The notes: generated by a model from the sequence alone, not told the origin. Numbered from the stretch's first letter, positions 1-6,494 are shown. The stretch is DNA of 20,131 bases from JBBRSL01 sp038245435 (GCA_038245435.1 JBBRSL010000022.1:1-20131), one strand, 5' to 3'. Made by a program: numbers and translations.

Positions 1-176
1 ACTTTTTGCTTTTCACGAAGTTGTAGTGAGTACTGGCTGGTTGTTGCGCGACGATTATTGCGGCCATGTTGACCAGGAATCGTTGAGCGCTTAACCATAG
101 CTTTGAGAGCTTTCGGGTGAAGAGCATAGCCTTCACGTCGGCTCATCTTAACAATAGATTGTGTATCGCGTGCCAT
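1..176 (-). CDS. rpsD: Small ribosomal subunit protein uS4 (S4), N-terminal part, cut by window edge
   Basis: The first 58 codons are visible and the rest lies beyond position 1. uS4 is a primary 16S rRNA binder that nucleates assembly of the 30S body. The PGQHG motif and the LREKQK stretch typical of the family are visible. The N-terminal region has none of the four zinc-binding cysteines found in C+ S4 proteins, so this is a zinc-free form, and it is short. The ATG at 174-176 lies three bases after the rpsK stop, and a GGAGGG ribosome binding site at 185-190 is embedded in the last codons of rpsK. It belongs to the infA-rpmJ-rpsM-rpsK-rpsD transcription unit; rpoA and rplQ would be expected next, outside the window. 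Confidence 0.95.
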   Translation of the reverse strand, partial: MARDTQSIVKMSRREGYALHPKALKAMVKRSTIPGQHGRNNRRATTSQYSLQLREKQK

Positions 177-179
177 ATA

Positions 180-578
180 CTAAACCCTCCGTGCTTTCGG
201 TGGGCGGCAGCCGCCATGAGCGACGCCAGTTACATCTTTAAGTACTTCTACGGCAACATCGTTTGCAGCGATGGCACGAATAGCGGCTTCACGGCCAAGG
301 CCGATTCCACGAACGTACACATCAGCTTTAGCGATGCCATGTAGTGACTTAGCAGCTTGTATAGCTTTTTCTGAAGCAACTTGCGCAGCATATGCTGTGC
401 CTTTTTTGCTACCGCGGAAACCGCAGCCACCTGCACTTGCAGCCGTCAATAGGCCACCGGTGCTGTCAGTGACAGAAATGATGGTGTTATTAAATGTAGC
501 CAAGATGTGCACCTGACCGTATGGAACGGATCGTTTGCCTTTTTTCTTCTTGGCAGTAGTTGTAGTTGCGTCTGACAT
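180..578 (-). CDS. rpsK: Small ribosomal subunit protein uS11 (S11)
   Basis: A 132-residue uS11, close to the usual 125-130. uS11 sits on the 30S platform next to the mRNA exit and the 16S 690 loop. FNNTIISVTD, the SAGGCGFRGS region and the C-terminal GCRPPK motif identify it. Two normally very conserved places differ. The usual HNGCRPPK is HGGCRPPK, so the Asn that becomes isoaspartate in E. coli S11 (Asn119) is Gly. The usual VKGPGxGRE loop reads VRGIGLGRE. Both were read directly from the codons and there is no frameshift. The gene lies between rpsM and rpsD in canonical alpha-operon order. Confidence 0.98.
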   Translation of the reverse strand: MSDATTTTAKKKKGKRSVPYGQVHILATFNNTIISVTDSTGGLLTAASAGGCGFRGSKKGTAYAAQVASEKAIQAAKSLHGIAKADVYVRGIGLGREAAIRAIAANDVAVEVLKDVTGVAHGGCRPPKARRV

Positions 579-595
579 ATATCTACTCCAATCCC

Positions 596-982
596 TTACG
601 TCTTACTTGCAGCTTTTTTAGCAGTACCACCAACGGTCAATTTCTTGCCACGGCGGGTACGTGCGTTTGTCTTGGTTCGTTGACCACGGCTCGGTAGGTT
701 CATGCTATGGCGCAAACCGCGATAGGTCTTGATTTCTTTCAAACGCTTAATATTCGTTGAAACTTCACGCTGTAAATCGCCTTCGACTTTGTAGTCGTTG
801 TTGATGACTTCTTGGATACGACCGATTTCGTCGTCGGTCAATGCTTTAACGCGTGTCGTAGGTTCTACCTTAGCAACAGCCAAGATATCGTATGAGCTCT
901 TCTCACCGATACCGTGAACATAGGTAAGGGCAATCCATACTTGCTTTTGCTCGGGGATAGTTACGCCACTAATACGTGCCAT
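596..982 (-). CDS. rpsM: Small ribosomal subunit protein uS13 (S13)
   Basis: A 128-residue uS13, the 30S head protein that contacts the P-site tRNA and bridges to uL5 in the 50S. It starts MARISGVTIP and has the YVHGIG helix-turn motif, the TYRGLRH motif and the basic RGQRTKTNARTRRG tail that reaches toward the P site. A short Lys/Ala-rich end follows. The start codon lies two bases from the rpmJ stop, and rpsK follows after a 17-base gap, so this is an internal gene of the infA-led alpha operon. Confidence 0.98.
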   Translation of the reverse strand: MARISGVTIPEQKQVWIALTYVHGIGEKSSYDILAVAKVEPTTRVKALTDDEIGRIQEVINNDYKVEGDLQREVSTNIKRLKEIKTYRGLRHSMNLPSRGQRTKTNARTRRGKKLTVGGTAKKAASKT

Positions 983-984
983 GG

Positions 985-1101
985 TTAACCCTGCCTCTGC
1001 TTGTGCTTAGGCTTGAGCTTATTAATAACGTAAAGGCGACCTTTACGGCGCACCAGAATATCATCTGGGCTGATTTTTTTTACACTCGCACGCACTTTCA
1101 T
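985..1101 (-). CDS. rpmJ: Large ribosomal subunit protein bL36 (L36), zinc-free form
   Basis: A 38-codon gene that reads MKVRASVKKI at the start and KPKHKQRQG at the end, the standard bL36 length and frame. bL36 stabilises 23S rRNA junctions near the base of the L7/L12 stalk. Canonical zinc-binding Cys11, Cys14 and Cys27 are Ser11, Asp14 and Asn27 here, while His33 remains, so this is a C-minus form that cannot bind zinc in the usual way. A GGAG lies about 11 bases upstream of the ATG. It sits in the canonical place between infA and rpsM, behind a 138-base structured gap. Confidence 0.96.
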   Translation of the reverse strand: MKVRASVKKISPDDILVRRKGRLYVINKLKPKHKQRQG

Positions 1102-1239
1102 CCCTGAGATTTCTCCTATCTGGGGTGTTGCCGAATCTAGCTTTATATAATAGCTGGATTCTTTGCGGATTCTAGCGGACTAGAACACACTGCGGTTAGT
1201 TTGATAATTATCGTACTCTGTTAATTGGAAGCCAGAGTA
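1102..1239 (-). promoter_or_regulatory. Structured infA-rpmJ intercistronic region
   Basis: This 138-base gap is unusually long for the operon and contains three inverted repeats. Directly after the infA stop, TACTCTG and CAGAGTA (1214-1239) can form a 7-bp stem with a 12-nt loop. TTCTAG-TCCG-CTAGAA (1170-1185) is a 6-bp stem with a tetraloop. GAATC/GATTC and AGCT/AGCT arms (1133-1161) form a 10-base-pair-long imperfect hairpin. No T-run follows the first stem, so it is not an ordinary terminator. In E. coli the alpha operon leader upstream of rpsM is bound by uS4. A similar role here is inference only. Confidence 0.45.
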
Positions 1240-1461
1240 TTAGCTTTTGCGGTAGGTTATTCGACCCTTCGTAAGATCGTAAGGTGTCAATTCAACCGTC
1301 ACGCTGTCACCGGGGACGATGCGAATATAGTGTTTGCGCATCTTACCAGCAACGTGAGCTATAATCACATGACCATTTTCGAGTTCGACCTTAAATTGCG
1401 TACCCGGCAGGGTCTCCACAATTGTTCCGGTTAGTTCGATTACTTCCTTGTTTTTGGCCAT
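1240..1461 (-). CDS. infA: Translation initiation factor IF-1
   Basis: A 73-residue single OB-fold protein of the usual IF-1 length (about 72). IF-1 binds the 30S A site and works with IF-2 and IF-3 in start selection. The family pattern is clear: an ELTGTIVETLPGTQFKVELENG opening, then GKMRKHYIRIVPGDSVTVELTPYDLTKGRI. It heads its own transcription unit here, because adk and map, which usually precede it, are absent. The start has no visible Shine-Dalgarno sequence and the predicted leader is only about 12 nt. Confidence 0.98.
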   Translation of the reverse strand: MAKNKEVIELTGTIVETLPGTQFKVELENGHVIIAHVAGKMRKHYIRIVPGDSVTVELTPYDLTKGRITYRKS

Positions 1462-1479
1462 AAGTTACAACAGTAATCT

Positions 1480-1508
1480 ATTCTATCAATTCTATCCCTG
1501 TTTGTAAA
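1480..1508 (-). promoter_or_regulatory. Promoter of the infA-rpmJ-rpsM-rpsK-rpsD unit
   Basis: On the minus strand a -35 TTTACA (1508-1503) and a -10 TAGAAT (1485-1480) are separated by 17 bases, and the -10 has an extended TGA in front. The predicted start near 1473 leaves a leader of about 12 nt with no Shine-Dalgarno before the infA ATG at 1461. Confidence 0.65.
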
Positions 1509-1550
1509 GGGTTATTTATTACTGACTTTGTCGTTAGTCTCAACATACTT

Positions 1551-1579
1551 TTGACAACCCAAGCTAGGTAGTAAATAAT
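1551..1579 (+). promoter_or_regulatory. Promoter of the 1588 orphan, probably leaderless
   Basis: TTGACA at 1551-1556 is followed, 17-19 bases on, by overlapping -10 candidates (AATAAT, ATAATA, TAATAA). The predicted transcription start falls within a few bases of the ATG at 1588, so the message would have no leader. No Shine-Dalgarno is present. Confidence 0.55.
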
Positions 1580-1587
1580 AAGCAGAT

Positions 1588-1851
1588 ATGCACAACATAA
1601 TTGGCGAAAACTTAGATCCAAAACTTCCGGTTGAAACAGCCGAACCACACTCTAGTGGAAAATCAGACATATCTCATTGGTTAGTACTTCACCCTGGCGC
1701 TGAAGAGCATGCTCGAATACTCGACCACTTGCGCGATAGCCGAAACGAGGTTGTCACGCTCGACCCAGAAACACCTATCTCAGATGAAAGCCTTTCGAGC
1801 AGTGCGCTTACGGCAATTGCCCGTAGATTCAAATTTTTAAAGCGCACTTAG
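1588..1851 (+). CDS. Hypothetical protein, orphan in the adk-map position
   Basis: An 87-residue soluble protein that I do not recognise. It is acidic in the middle (HPGAEEHARILDHLRDSRNE), has a serine-rich loop (SDESLSSS) and a basic C-terminal helix ending FKFLKRT. There is no signal peptide or membrane segment. Gene status is supported by a consensus-like promoter directly upstream and by its exact fit: its stop at 1849-1851 is two bases from the secY stop on the other strand, with no room for a separate terminator. It occupies the place where adk and map usually lie, but shows no similarity to either. Confidence 0.7.
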   Translation: MHNIIGENLDPKLPVETAEPHSSGKSDISHWLVLHPGAEEHARILDHLRDSRNEVVTLDPETPISDESLSSSALTAIARRFKFLKRT

Positions 1852-1853
1852 TC

Positions 1854-3341
1854 TTAAGCAGCTTTTGGCTGTTTGCGACGAATACTTAAGCGACGGCGTT
1901 GCTTTTTTGGTTTATCATCTTCACTATCAATGTTGATAGTGTAATCATCATAGGTAACCATGAGTGCGCGTGATTCGATTTGACGAAGCGTCTCAAGTGC
2001 GACAGCTACAAGGATAAGTATGCTTGTACCGCCGACGGATATCTGGCTACTGTTCAAAAACGCCTGAATGATGATTGGCATAACTGCCAATAGCCCGAGA
2101 GCTAATGCTCCGAAGAAGGTGACACGATTCACCATTTTGAGCAAAAACTTCTCCGTCTGAGCGCCAGGGCGAACGCCATCGATAAAGGCACCCTGCTTTT
2201 GTAGGTTTTCGGCAATTTCTTTAGCGTTAAACACCACGTTGGTATAGAAGAATGTAAACATAAAGACAAGCAAGAAATAGAGTACTGGGTAGATGTAAAC
2301 CTGAATACCACCAGCCTGTACCGTAGCCGCTGTTGGACTCGTAAACCATGTTACAAGGTTTGTGCCAATCTGCTGAGCAGTACCTGTGGCGCTTTGGCTC
2401 AGGAGCTGGCCAATAAACTGTGGCAGACTTAAGAACGCTACGGCAAAGATGATCGGCACGACACCGGCTGTAATAAGCCGTATGGGCAGCGTAGTTGTAA
2501 CACCGCCATACACACGGTTACCCTGCAAACGCTTCGCATAGCTAATCGTGATGCGTCGCTGCGCCTCATTTAGGTACACCACAAATATCGTCACCAGCAC
2601 TGTGCCCGCAAATATGGCCAACGTAATCCACATAGCCTTAGCGTTAATTGGGAGATGAAAATGACCAAAAATTTGAAACTTCGCGTCTTTGGCAATCGAT
2701 GACTGCACAAGCTCAATAATAAGGCTTGGTAGGCGCGTAAGAATACCAACCGTAATAAGTAAGCTAATACCGTTACCAACACCTTGTTCTGTGATAAGTT
2801 CACCAAGCCACATAAGCAACATCGCACCACCAGTAAGTACAGTGACCATAAGCACCCATTGGCTCATGCTCGCTTGGTTTACGACATCGCCCAAACCACT
2901 AAAGCTGGCTGCTGATTGGCGTACTAAAAAGATGGTACCAATCGACTGCACAATTGCCAGCGGGAACGTAATGATACGCGTCCACTGCTGAATTTTTTTA
3001 CGACCGTACTCGCCTTCTTTGTTAAGGTTTTCGAGCTTTGGAATGGCCTTAGTAAGCAGCTGCATGATAATACTGGCGTTAATGTAAGGCCCAAGACCAA
3101 CAAGCATAATACTAAAGTTAGCCAGCGCGCCACCACTGAGGATGTTCAAAAATCCGAGCAGTTGCGAGTTATTAGACTGTGCGAATAAGTTATCAAGAAT
3201 CTGCTTAAGCGTTGTCGGGTCGGCCAATGGAATAGGAATGTGAGCCAAAAAACGGAAAATAATAATCATGCCAACAACCGCAAAAATACGCTTTCGCATA
3301 TCCGCGCTTTTGAGTGAGCGGCCAATAATTCGCCAGTTCAT
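1854..3341 (-). CDS. secY: Protein translocase subunit SecY
   Basis: A 495-residue SecY, longer than the roughly 440 of E. coli. It is the channel subunit of the SecYEG translocon in the cytoplasmic membrane. The N-terminal RKRIFAVVGMIIIFRFLAHIPIP segment, the plug region (FLNILSGGALANFSIMLVGLGPYINASI), the EGNG-like TEQGVGNGIS loop and the LNEAQRRI/YAKR cytoplasmic loop that contacts SecA and the ribosome are visible. The extra length is partly an extended loop and partly a C-terminal tail of about 23 residues rich in Lys and Arg. It normally follows rplO directly; here it has its own promoter and is separated from rplO by two foreign genes. Confidence 0.98.
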   Translation of the reverse strand: MNWRIIGRSLKSADMRKRIFAVVGMIIIFRFLAHIPIPLADPTTLKQILDNLFAQSNNSQLLGFLNILSGGALANFSIMLVGLGPYINASIIMQLLTKAIPKLENLNKEGEYGRKKIQQWTRIITFPLAIVQSIGTIFLVRQSAASFSGLGDVVNQASMSQWVLMVTVLTGGAMLLMWLGELITEQGVGNGISLLITVGILTRLPSLIIELVQSSIAKDAKFQIFGHFHLPINAKAMWITLAIFAGTVLVTIFVVYLNEAQRRITISYAKRLQGNRVYGGVTTTLPIRLITAGVVPIIFAVAFLSLPQFIGQLLSQSATGTAQQIGTNLVTWFTSPTAATVQAGGIQVYIYPVLYFLLVFMFTFFYTNVVFNAKEIAENLQKQGAFIDGVRPGAQTEKFLLKMVNRVTFFGALALGLLAVMPIIIQAFLNSSQISVGGTSILILVAVALETLRQIESRALMVTYDDYTINIDSEDDKPKKQRRRLSIRRKQPKAA

Positions 3342-3390
3342 ATATGTAGTAAACCCCTCTTATCTCTATTTCTGATATAACTTTACACAA

Positions 3391-3417
3391 ATTATACCAT
3401 AATTGGCTATCTGTCAC
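3391..3417 (-). promoter_or_regulatory. Promoter of secY
   Basis: A perfect -10 TATAAT (3396-3391) with an extended TGG in front, and a GTGACA (3417-3412) at a short 15-base spacing. The predicted start near 3384 gives a leader of about 43 nt with an AGAGGGG ribosome binding site about 12 bases from the ATG. The extended -10 may compensate for the poor -35 spacing. Confidence 0.65.
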
Positions 3418-3436
3418 CCTCTGTTAGTAGTAAAAA

Positions 3437-4030
3437 TTACTTCTTCCGTTTTTGTTCGAGCCAGTCAGGTACTGGTAAAAAAGGTATAAGATCCCAGTTA
3501 TCGATTTCTTCTTCGGTAACGTCATACACATCTTGATAGGCAGTCTCAACGCTACCATGCATGGCGTCTTTCCAATCAAAGCCAAGTTTTTTAGCTACCG
3601 CTTTAATTGATTCTTCAGAATGTGCTTCGAGTTCGACAAACGACGGGATCCATGGCCAGGTGTCGATTTCTATCTCTACATCATCTAGCTTCCAGCTCTC
3701 TCTCTTTGTTTCTTGGTACGAATCAACAACTAATCCGATTGAGTCTAAAAATGAACTTGCCATTTTATAGTCATCTATGACAAGTGTAACTTCTTTCGTA
3801 CCGTGTAATGTGCGGTCATTTAGCTGCTTGTAGCTCATGGTTATTTTATTGCCTTCGTCTCGCACACTCACCCACCCGCCAATAGCTTCTAACCGATGGT
3901 CCGGGTAATCAAAAACATGGCGCCTCATCAAGCGCTCCGGCTCAACAAGCGTAGAGCCTTCATCCTTTAGCTTCTGACGAATCGCTTCGATGTCAACATT
4001 AATAAATTTTGCCTCAATTTCAGTTTGCAT
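3437..4030 (-). CDS. CYTH-domain protein (class IV adenylate cyclase / triphosphatase-like)
   Basis: A 197-residue CYTH (triphosphate tunnel) protein. The diagnostic ExExK is residues 4-8 (EIEAK). Further tunnel residues are Arg57 in the WVSVRDEG strand, Lys68, Glu80, Lys109-Arg110, and the acidic strand EIEID (119-123) followed by FVELEA (131-136). Family members hydrolyse inorganic or thiamine triphosphate, or make cAMP from ATP; sequence alone does not tell which. A C-terminal extension from about residue 165 is acidic, then aromatic/proline-rich. It lies between rplO and secY on the same strand, with its own leaderless-type promoter. The ATG at 4030 is the only good start, since an extended -10 sits just in front. 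Confidence 0.85.
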   Translation of the reverse strand: MQTEIEAKFINVDIEAIRQKLKDEGSTLVEPERLMRRHVFDYPDHRLEAIGGWVSVRDEGNKITMSYKQLNDRTLHGTKEVTLVIDDYKMASSFLDSIGLVVDSYQETKRESWKLDDVEIEIDTWPWIPSFVELEAHSEESIKAVAKKLGFDWKDAMHGSVETAYQDVYDVTEEEIDNWDLIPFLPVPDWLEQKRKK

Positions 4031-4036
4031 ATGCTA

Positions 4037-4042
4037 AATATA
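4037..4042 (-). promoter_or_regulatory. Extended -10 element of the CYTH gene, leaderless
   Basis: TATATT preceded by TGC forms an extended -10 on the minus strand, with no good -35. The last base of the -10 (4037) is seven bases from the A of the ATG at 4030, which places the predicted transcription start on the start codon itself. Confidence 0.5.
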
Positions 4043-4080
4043 GCAGAACTTTATGTATGCAGAGAATATCTAAGTATTAG

Positions 4081-4110
4081 TTGCACTAATATCCAATATA
4101 TTGCTATTCT
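4081..4110 (+). promoter_or_regulatory. Promoter of the 4115 membrane-protein gene
   Basis: TTGCAC (4081-4086), 18-base spacer, TATTCT (4105-4110) with TGC in front of the -10. The predicted start is about 4115-4118, on or beside an in-frame GTG at 4115, so this promoter also looks leaderless. It is divergent from the CYTH promoter. Confidence 0.5.
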
Positions 4111-4114
4111 CAGG

Positions 4115-4390
4115 GTGGTAATTAATAATATTCCAAAATTCTATAAGATCTCTATAGTTATATTAGTAGCATTGTTTGCCTTTAGCCTTTTTGAGACTTT
4201 CTTATCTGGTGATGTATTTGGTGGTTTTATTTGGGTTTATACAGCTCCGTTAATTATCTTAGTACTATTGGCTATAACAATTAAAAGTATATTTTTATCT
4301 GGTCCAGTTGTACGAAAACGCACATTGGCAATATTGGCATCTCTCTTCTTATTACTGTGCGGCGTATACACAGTAAACAATTACTTATAA
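4115..4390 (+). CDS. Hypothetical small integral membrane protein
   Basis: About 91 residues from the GTG at 4115. Three hydrophobic helices are visible (around residues 11-27, 34-54 and 68-86), with a short hydrophilic N-terminus and a positively charged RKR loop before the third helix. I do not recognise a family. The frame stays open upstream to an ATG at 4031, but that would run through the predicted promoter and add a helix-poor leader, so I prefer 4115; the longer form (119 residues) cannot be excluded. The gene is divergent from the CYTH gene, ends at a good terminator, and is more AT-rich than the flanking ribosomal genes. Confidence 0.7.
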   Translation: MVINNIPKFYKISIVILVALFAFSLFETFLSGDVFGGFIWVYTAPLIILVLLAITIKSIFLSGPVVRKRTLAILASLFLLLCGVYTVNNYL

Positions 4391-4391
4391 C

Positions 4392-4420
4392 AAAAGAGGC
4401 CGATTTCTCGACCTCTTTTT
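4392..4420. terminator. Bidirectional terminator between rplO and the 4115 gene
   Basis: AAAAGAGG (4392-4399) pairs with CCTCTTTT (4412-4419), with CGA/TCG continuing the stem across one mismatch to a TTTC loop. The plus strand ends in five T, the minus strand in four T then GTT. It lies two bases after the plus-strand stop and 22 bases after the rplO stop, so it can end both converging transcripts. It closes the 19-gene ribosomal protein operon. Confidence 0.85.
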
Positions 4421-4441
4421 GATATATCTAAATAATTTAGA

Positions 4442-5002
4442 CTATTTTTTTGCAGCAGCCTTTTTTGCTGGTGCTTTTTTTGGAGCTGCCATTGCTTTTG
4501 CAATTTTAGCTTCTTGTCGATTCGCAGGCTTATCTTCTTTAGCTTCAGTAAGCTTAGGGCGCTTAACTTGAGCAACTTTTGTAAAGCTACCGCCGGCTTT
4601 TACGATCATAGCGGCTGCGTTTTCACTTGCACCTTGTAGCACAACAGTAACTTTTGAAGTAAGGTCACCCTTAACAACAACTTTTACCGGAATATGCGCG
4701 CTACTGGTAATACCAGCTTCAGCAAGCACAAAGTTGTCGACAGTTTTGCCGGCAAAATCGTTTAGCTGACCAGTGTAAACGTTTTCAGTTGGCGTTCGGA
4801 GTGAACGGAACCCGCCAAGCTTTGGCAAACGCATCATTAACGGCGTTTGACCACCTTCAAAGTCTGGGCGGTGAGAGTGACCAGTACGAGAGTTTTGACC
4901 CTTTGTACCACGACCAGCAGTTTTACCTTGGCCAGCAGAAATACCACGACCAACGCGCTTAGTGCTCTTACGCTTAGCAGTTTTAAGTTCGTGAATCTTC
5001 AT
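4442..5002 (-). CDS. rplO: Large ribosomal subunit protein uL15 (L15)
   Basis: A 186-residue uL15, longer than the usual 145-150. uL15 is a late 50S assembly protein. The glycine/arginine-rich N-terminal extension (GRGISAGQGKTAGRGTKGQ) and the FEGGQTPLMMRLPKLGGF motif are canonical. The additional length is a C-terminal Lys/Ala-rich tail of about 40 residues. Its ATG overlaps the rpsE stop by one base (TAATG), so translation is probably coupled and there is no space for uL30 (rpmD), which normally lies between rpsE and rplO. It is the last gene of the operon, followed by a terminator. Confidence 0.98.
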   Translation of the reverse strand: MKIHELKTAKRKSTKRVGRGISAGQGKTAGRGTKGQNSRTGHSHRPDFEGGQTPLMMRLPKLGGFRSLRTPTENVYTGQLNDFAGKTVDNFVLAEAGITSSAHIPVKVVVKGDLTSKVTVVLQGASENAAAMIVKAGGSFTKVAQVKRPKLTEAKEDKPANRQEAKIAKAMAAPKKAPAKKAAAKK

Positions 5003-5574
5003 TACTTAGCCTCCGCTTTAACAGCTTTTGCATCGCTTACCTTTTTAGGGGCAGCTGCAGTTTTAGGGCGAACCCATTCGCTGGCAGGCACAAGCTGTTG
5101 CAAGGCTTCGAGCGTTGCATATGCAACGTTAACTTTGTTGCTTGAACCAATCGATTTACTTAATGCGTTACTAACACCCGCAACTTCAAGGATAGTACGA
5201 ACAACACCACCGGCGATTAAGCCAGTACCAGGAGCTGCTGGCTTAATAAGAATATTAGCGCCAGAGACCTTAGCTTGTGATTCGTGAGGTAGTGTACCCT
5301 TGTAAAGATTTACAGTTATCATTTTCTTTTTGGCGATATCAACAGCCTTAGTTACAGCCGTAGTAACGTCTGCACCCTTAGCGATACCAATGCCAATTTT
5401 GCCTTTTTTGTCACCGACTACAACGAGTGCGCGGAAACGAAAACGACGGCCACCTTTAACAACACGCGCAACACGGTCAACGTTCATTACGCGCTCGTCA
5501 AATTGCTTTTCTACAGGTTCTTGGTCACGGCCGCCTCGGCGGTTATCGCGACGATTGTCATTTCGTGGTGGCAT
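5002..5574 (-). CDS. rpsE: Small ribosomal subunit protein uS5 (S5)
   Basis: A 190-residue uS5, which lines the mRNA entrance and affects decoding accuracy. RVARVVKGGRRFRFRALVVVGD is the double-stranded RNA-binding-like core, and GTLPHE and the GTGLIAGG region follow. It has an Asn/Arg-rich N-terminus (RNDNRRDNRRGGRDQE) and a Lys/Ala-rich C-terminal tail. I chose the ATG at 5574, one base after the rplR stop and with a GGAG eight bases upstream, over an upstream in-frame start that would lie inside rplR. It overlaps rplO by one base. Confidence 0.97.
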   Translation of the reverse strand: MPPRNDNRRDNRRGGRDQEPVEKQFDERVMNVDRVARVVKGGRRFRFRALVVVGDKKGKIGIGIAKGADVTTAVTKAVDIAKKKMITVNLYKGTLPHESQAKVSGANILIKPAAPGTGLIAGGVVRTILEVAGVSNALSKSIGSSNKVNVAYATLEALQQLVPASEWVRPKTAAAPKKVSDAKAVKAEAK

Positions 5575-5575
5575 A

Positions 5576-5932
5576 TTAAAACTCCAGGCCTTCTGCACGA
5601 GCAGCATCTGCTAGTGCCTTAACACGACCATGATAAATACGGCCATTGCGATCGAATACAACTTTGGATACCTTAGCTTTTTTAGCAGCTTTGGCGATTT
5701 GAGTGCCAATGATAGCGGCTTTTTCGGTCATAGTACCCGTAGCTTTGGCGCCAACAGTGGTGGCACTTGCAAGTGTGATGCCTTTTTCGTCGTTGATAAC
5801 TTGCGCACTAATGTGCAAGTTGGTAACAGAAACGGTCAAGCGAGGTCGTTCAGCGGTACCGCTAACGGTAGAACGAACACGTTGCTTTCGGAGTTTCAAG
5901 TTCTGATTTTTCTTAAGTGTGGCTTTGGTCAT
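5576..5932 (-). CDS. rplR: Large ribosomal subunit protein uL18 (L18)
   Basis: A 118-residue uL18 of normal length, a 5S rRNA-binding protein of the central protuberance, where it works with uL5. The basic N-terminal RKQRVRSTVSGTAERPRLTV motif and the C-terminal DRNGRIYHGRVKALADAAREGL-type ending (with small changes) are characteristic. It is eight bases from rplF and one base from the rpsE ATG. Confidence 0.98.
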   Translation of the reverse strand: MTKATLKKNQNLKLRKQRVRSTVSGTAERPRLTVSVTNLHISAQVINDEKGITLASATTVGAKATGTMTEKAAIIGTQIAKAAKKAKVSKVVFDRNGRIYHGRVKALADAARAEGLEF

Positions 5933-5940
5933 AATTACTC

Positions 5941-6480
5941 CTACTTGTCCTTCCCTGACTTACCGCTCTTACGAATAATGCGTTCGTCATCATACTTAAT
6001 GCCTTTACCCTTATATGGTTCTGGCTTCTTAAAAGATCGGATTTCTGCAGCTGCTTGTCCAACTTGTTGCTTGCTTACGCCCGTAACAAGAATGGTGTTT
6101 GCCTCTACAGCAACTTGCACGCCTTCAGGTGCGGTATAAAAAATGTCATGACTAAAGCCAAGTTGCATTTTTAGTTTTGAACCTTCCATGGCAGCACGGT
6201 AACCAACACCATTGATTTCGAGCTTGCGACTGAAACCAGTCGTAACGCCCGTAACCATGTTGGCAACGAGTGCGCGCATAAGGCCGTGCTTAGCACGGTG
6301 TTCTGCGGCTTCACTTTCGCGGGTCACGATAAACTCGGTACCTTCTTGTTTAAATCCGATACCAGGCATCGTAAACTGCTTAAGCGTACCTTTGGGGCCA
6401 GCTACAGTAACGAAATCGTTGTCGACAGTGATTGTCACACCGCTTGGGACCTGTATGGGTAGTTTTCCTACTCGACTCAT
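5941..6480 (-). CDS. rplF: Large ribosomal subunit protein uL6 (L6)
   Basis: A 179-residue uL6 of standard length with two related alpha/beta domains. It binds 23S rRNA near the sarcin-ricin loop. MSRVGKLPIQVPSGV opens the protein, and the family motif KPEPYKGKGIKY is near the C-terminus, followed by a short basic tail. It is in the canonical place between rpsH and rplR. Confidence 0.98.
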   Translation of the reverse strand: MSRVGKLPIQVPSGVTITVDNDFVTVAGPKGTLKQFTMPGIGFKQEGTEFIVTRESEAAEHRAKHGLMRALVANMVTGVTTGFSRKLEINGVGYRAAMEGSKLKMQLGFSHDIFYTAPEGVQVAVEANTILVTGVSKQQVGQAAAEIRSFKKPEPYKGKGIKYDDERIIRKSGKSGKDK

Positions 6481-6494
6481 CGTTATTCCTTTTC

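Noticed and set aside
4025..4114. Longer start for the small membrane protein (TTG 4025 or ATG 4031)
   Set aside because: The extra stretch covers the predicted promoter of the gene and has no family support; a leaderless GTG at 4115 fits better, though not proven.
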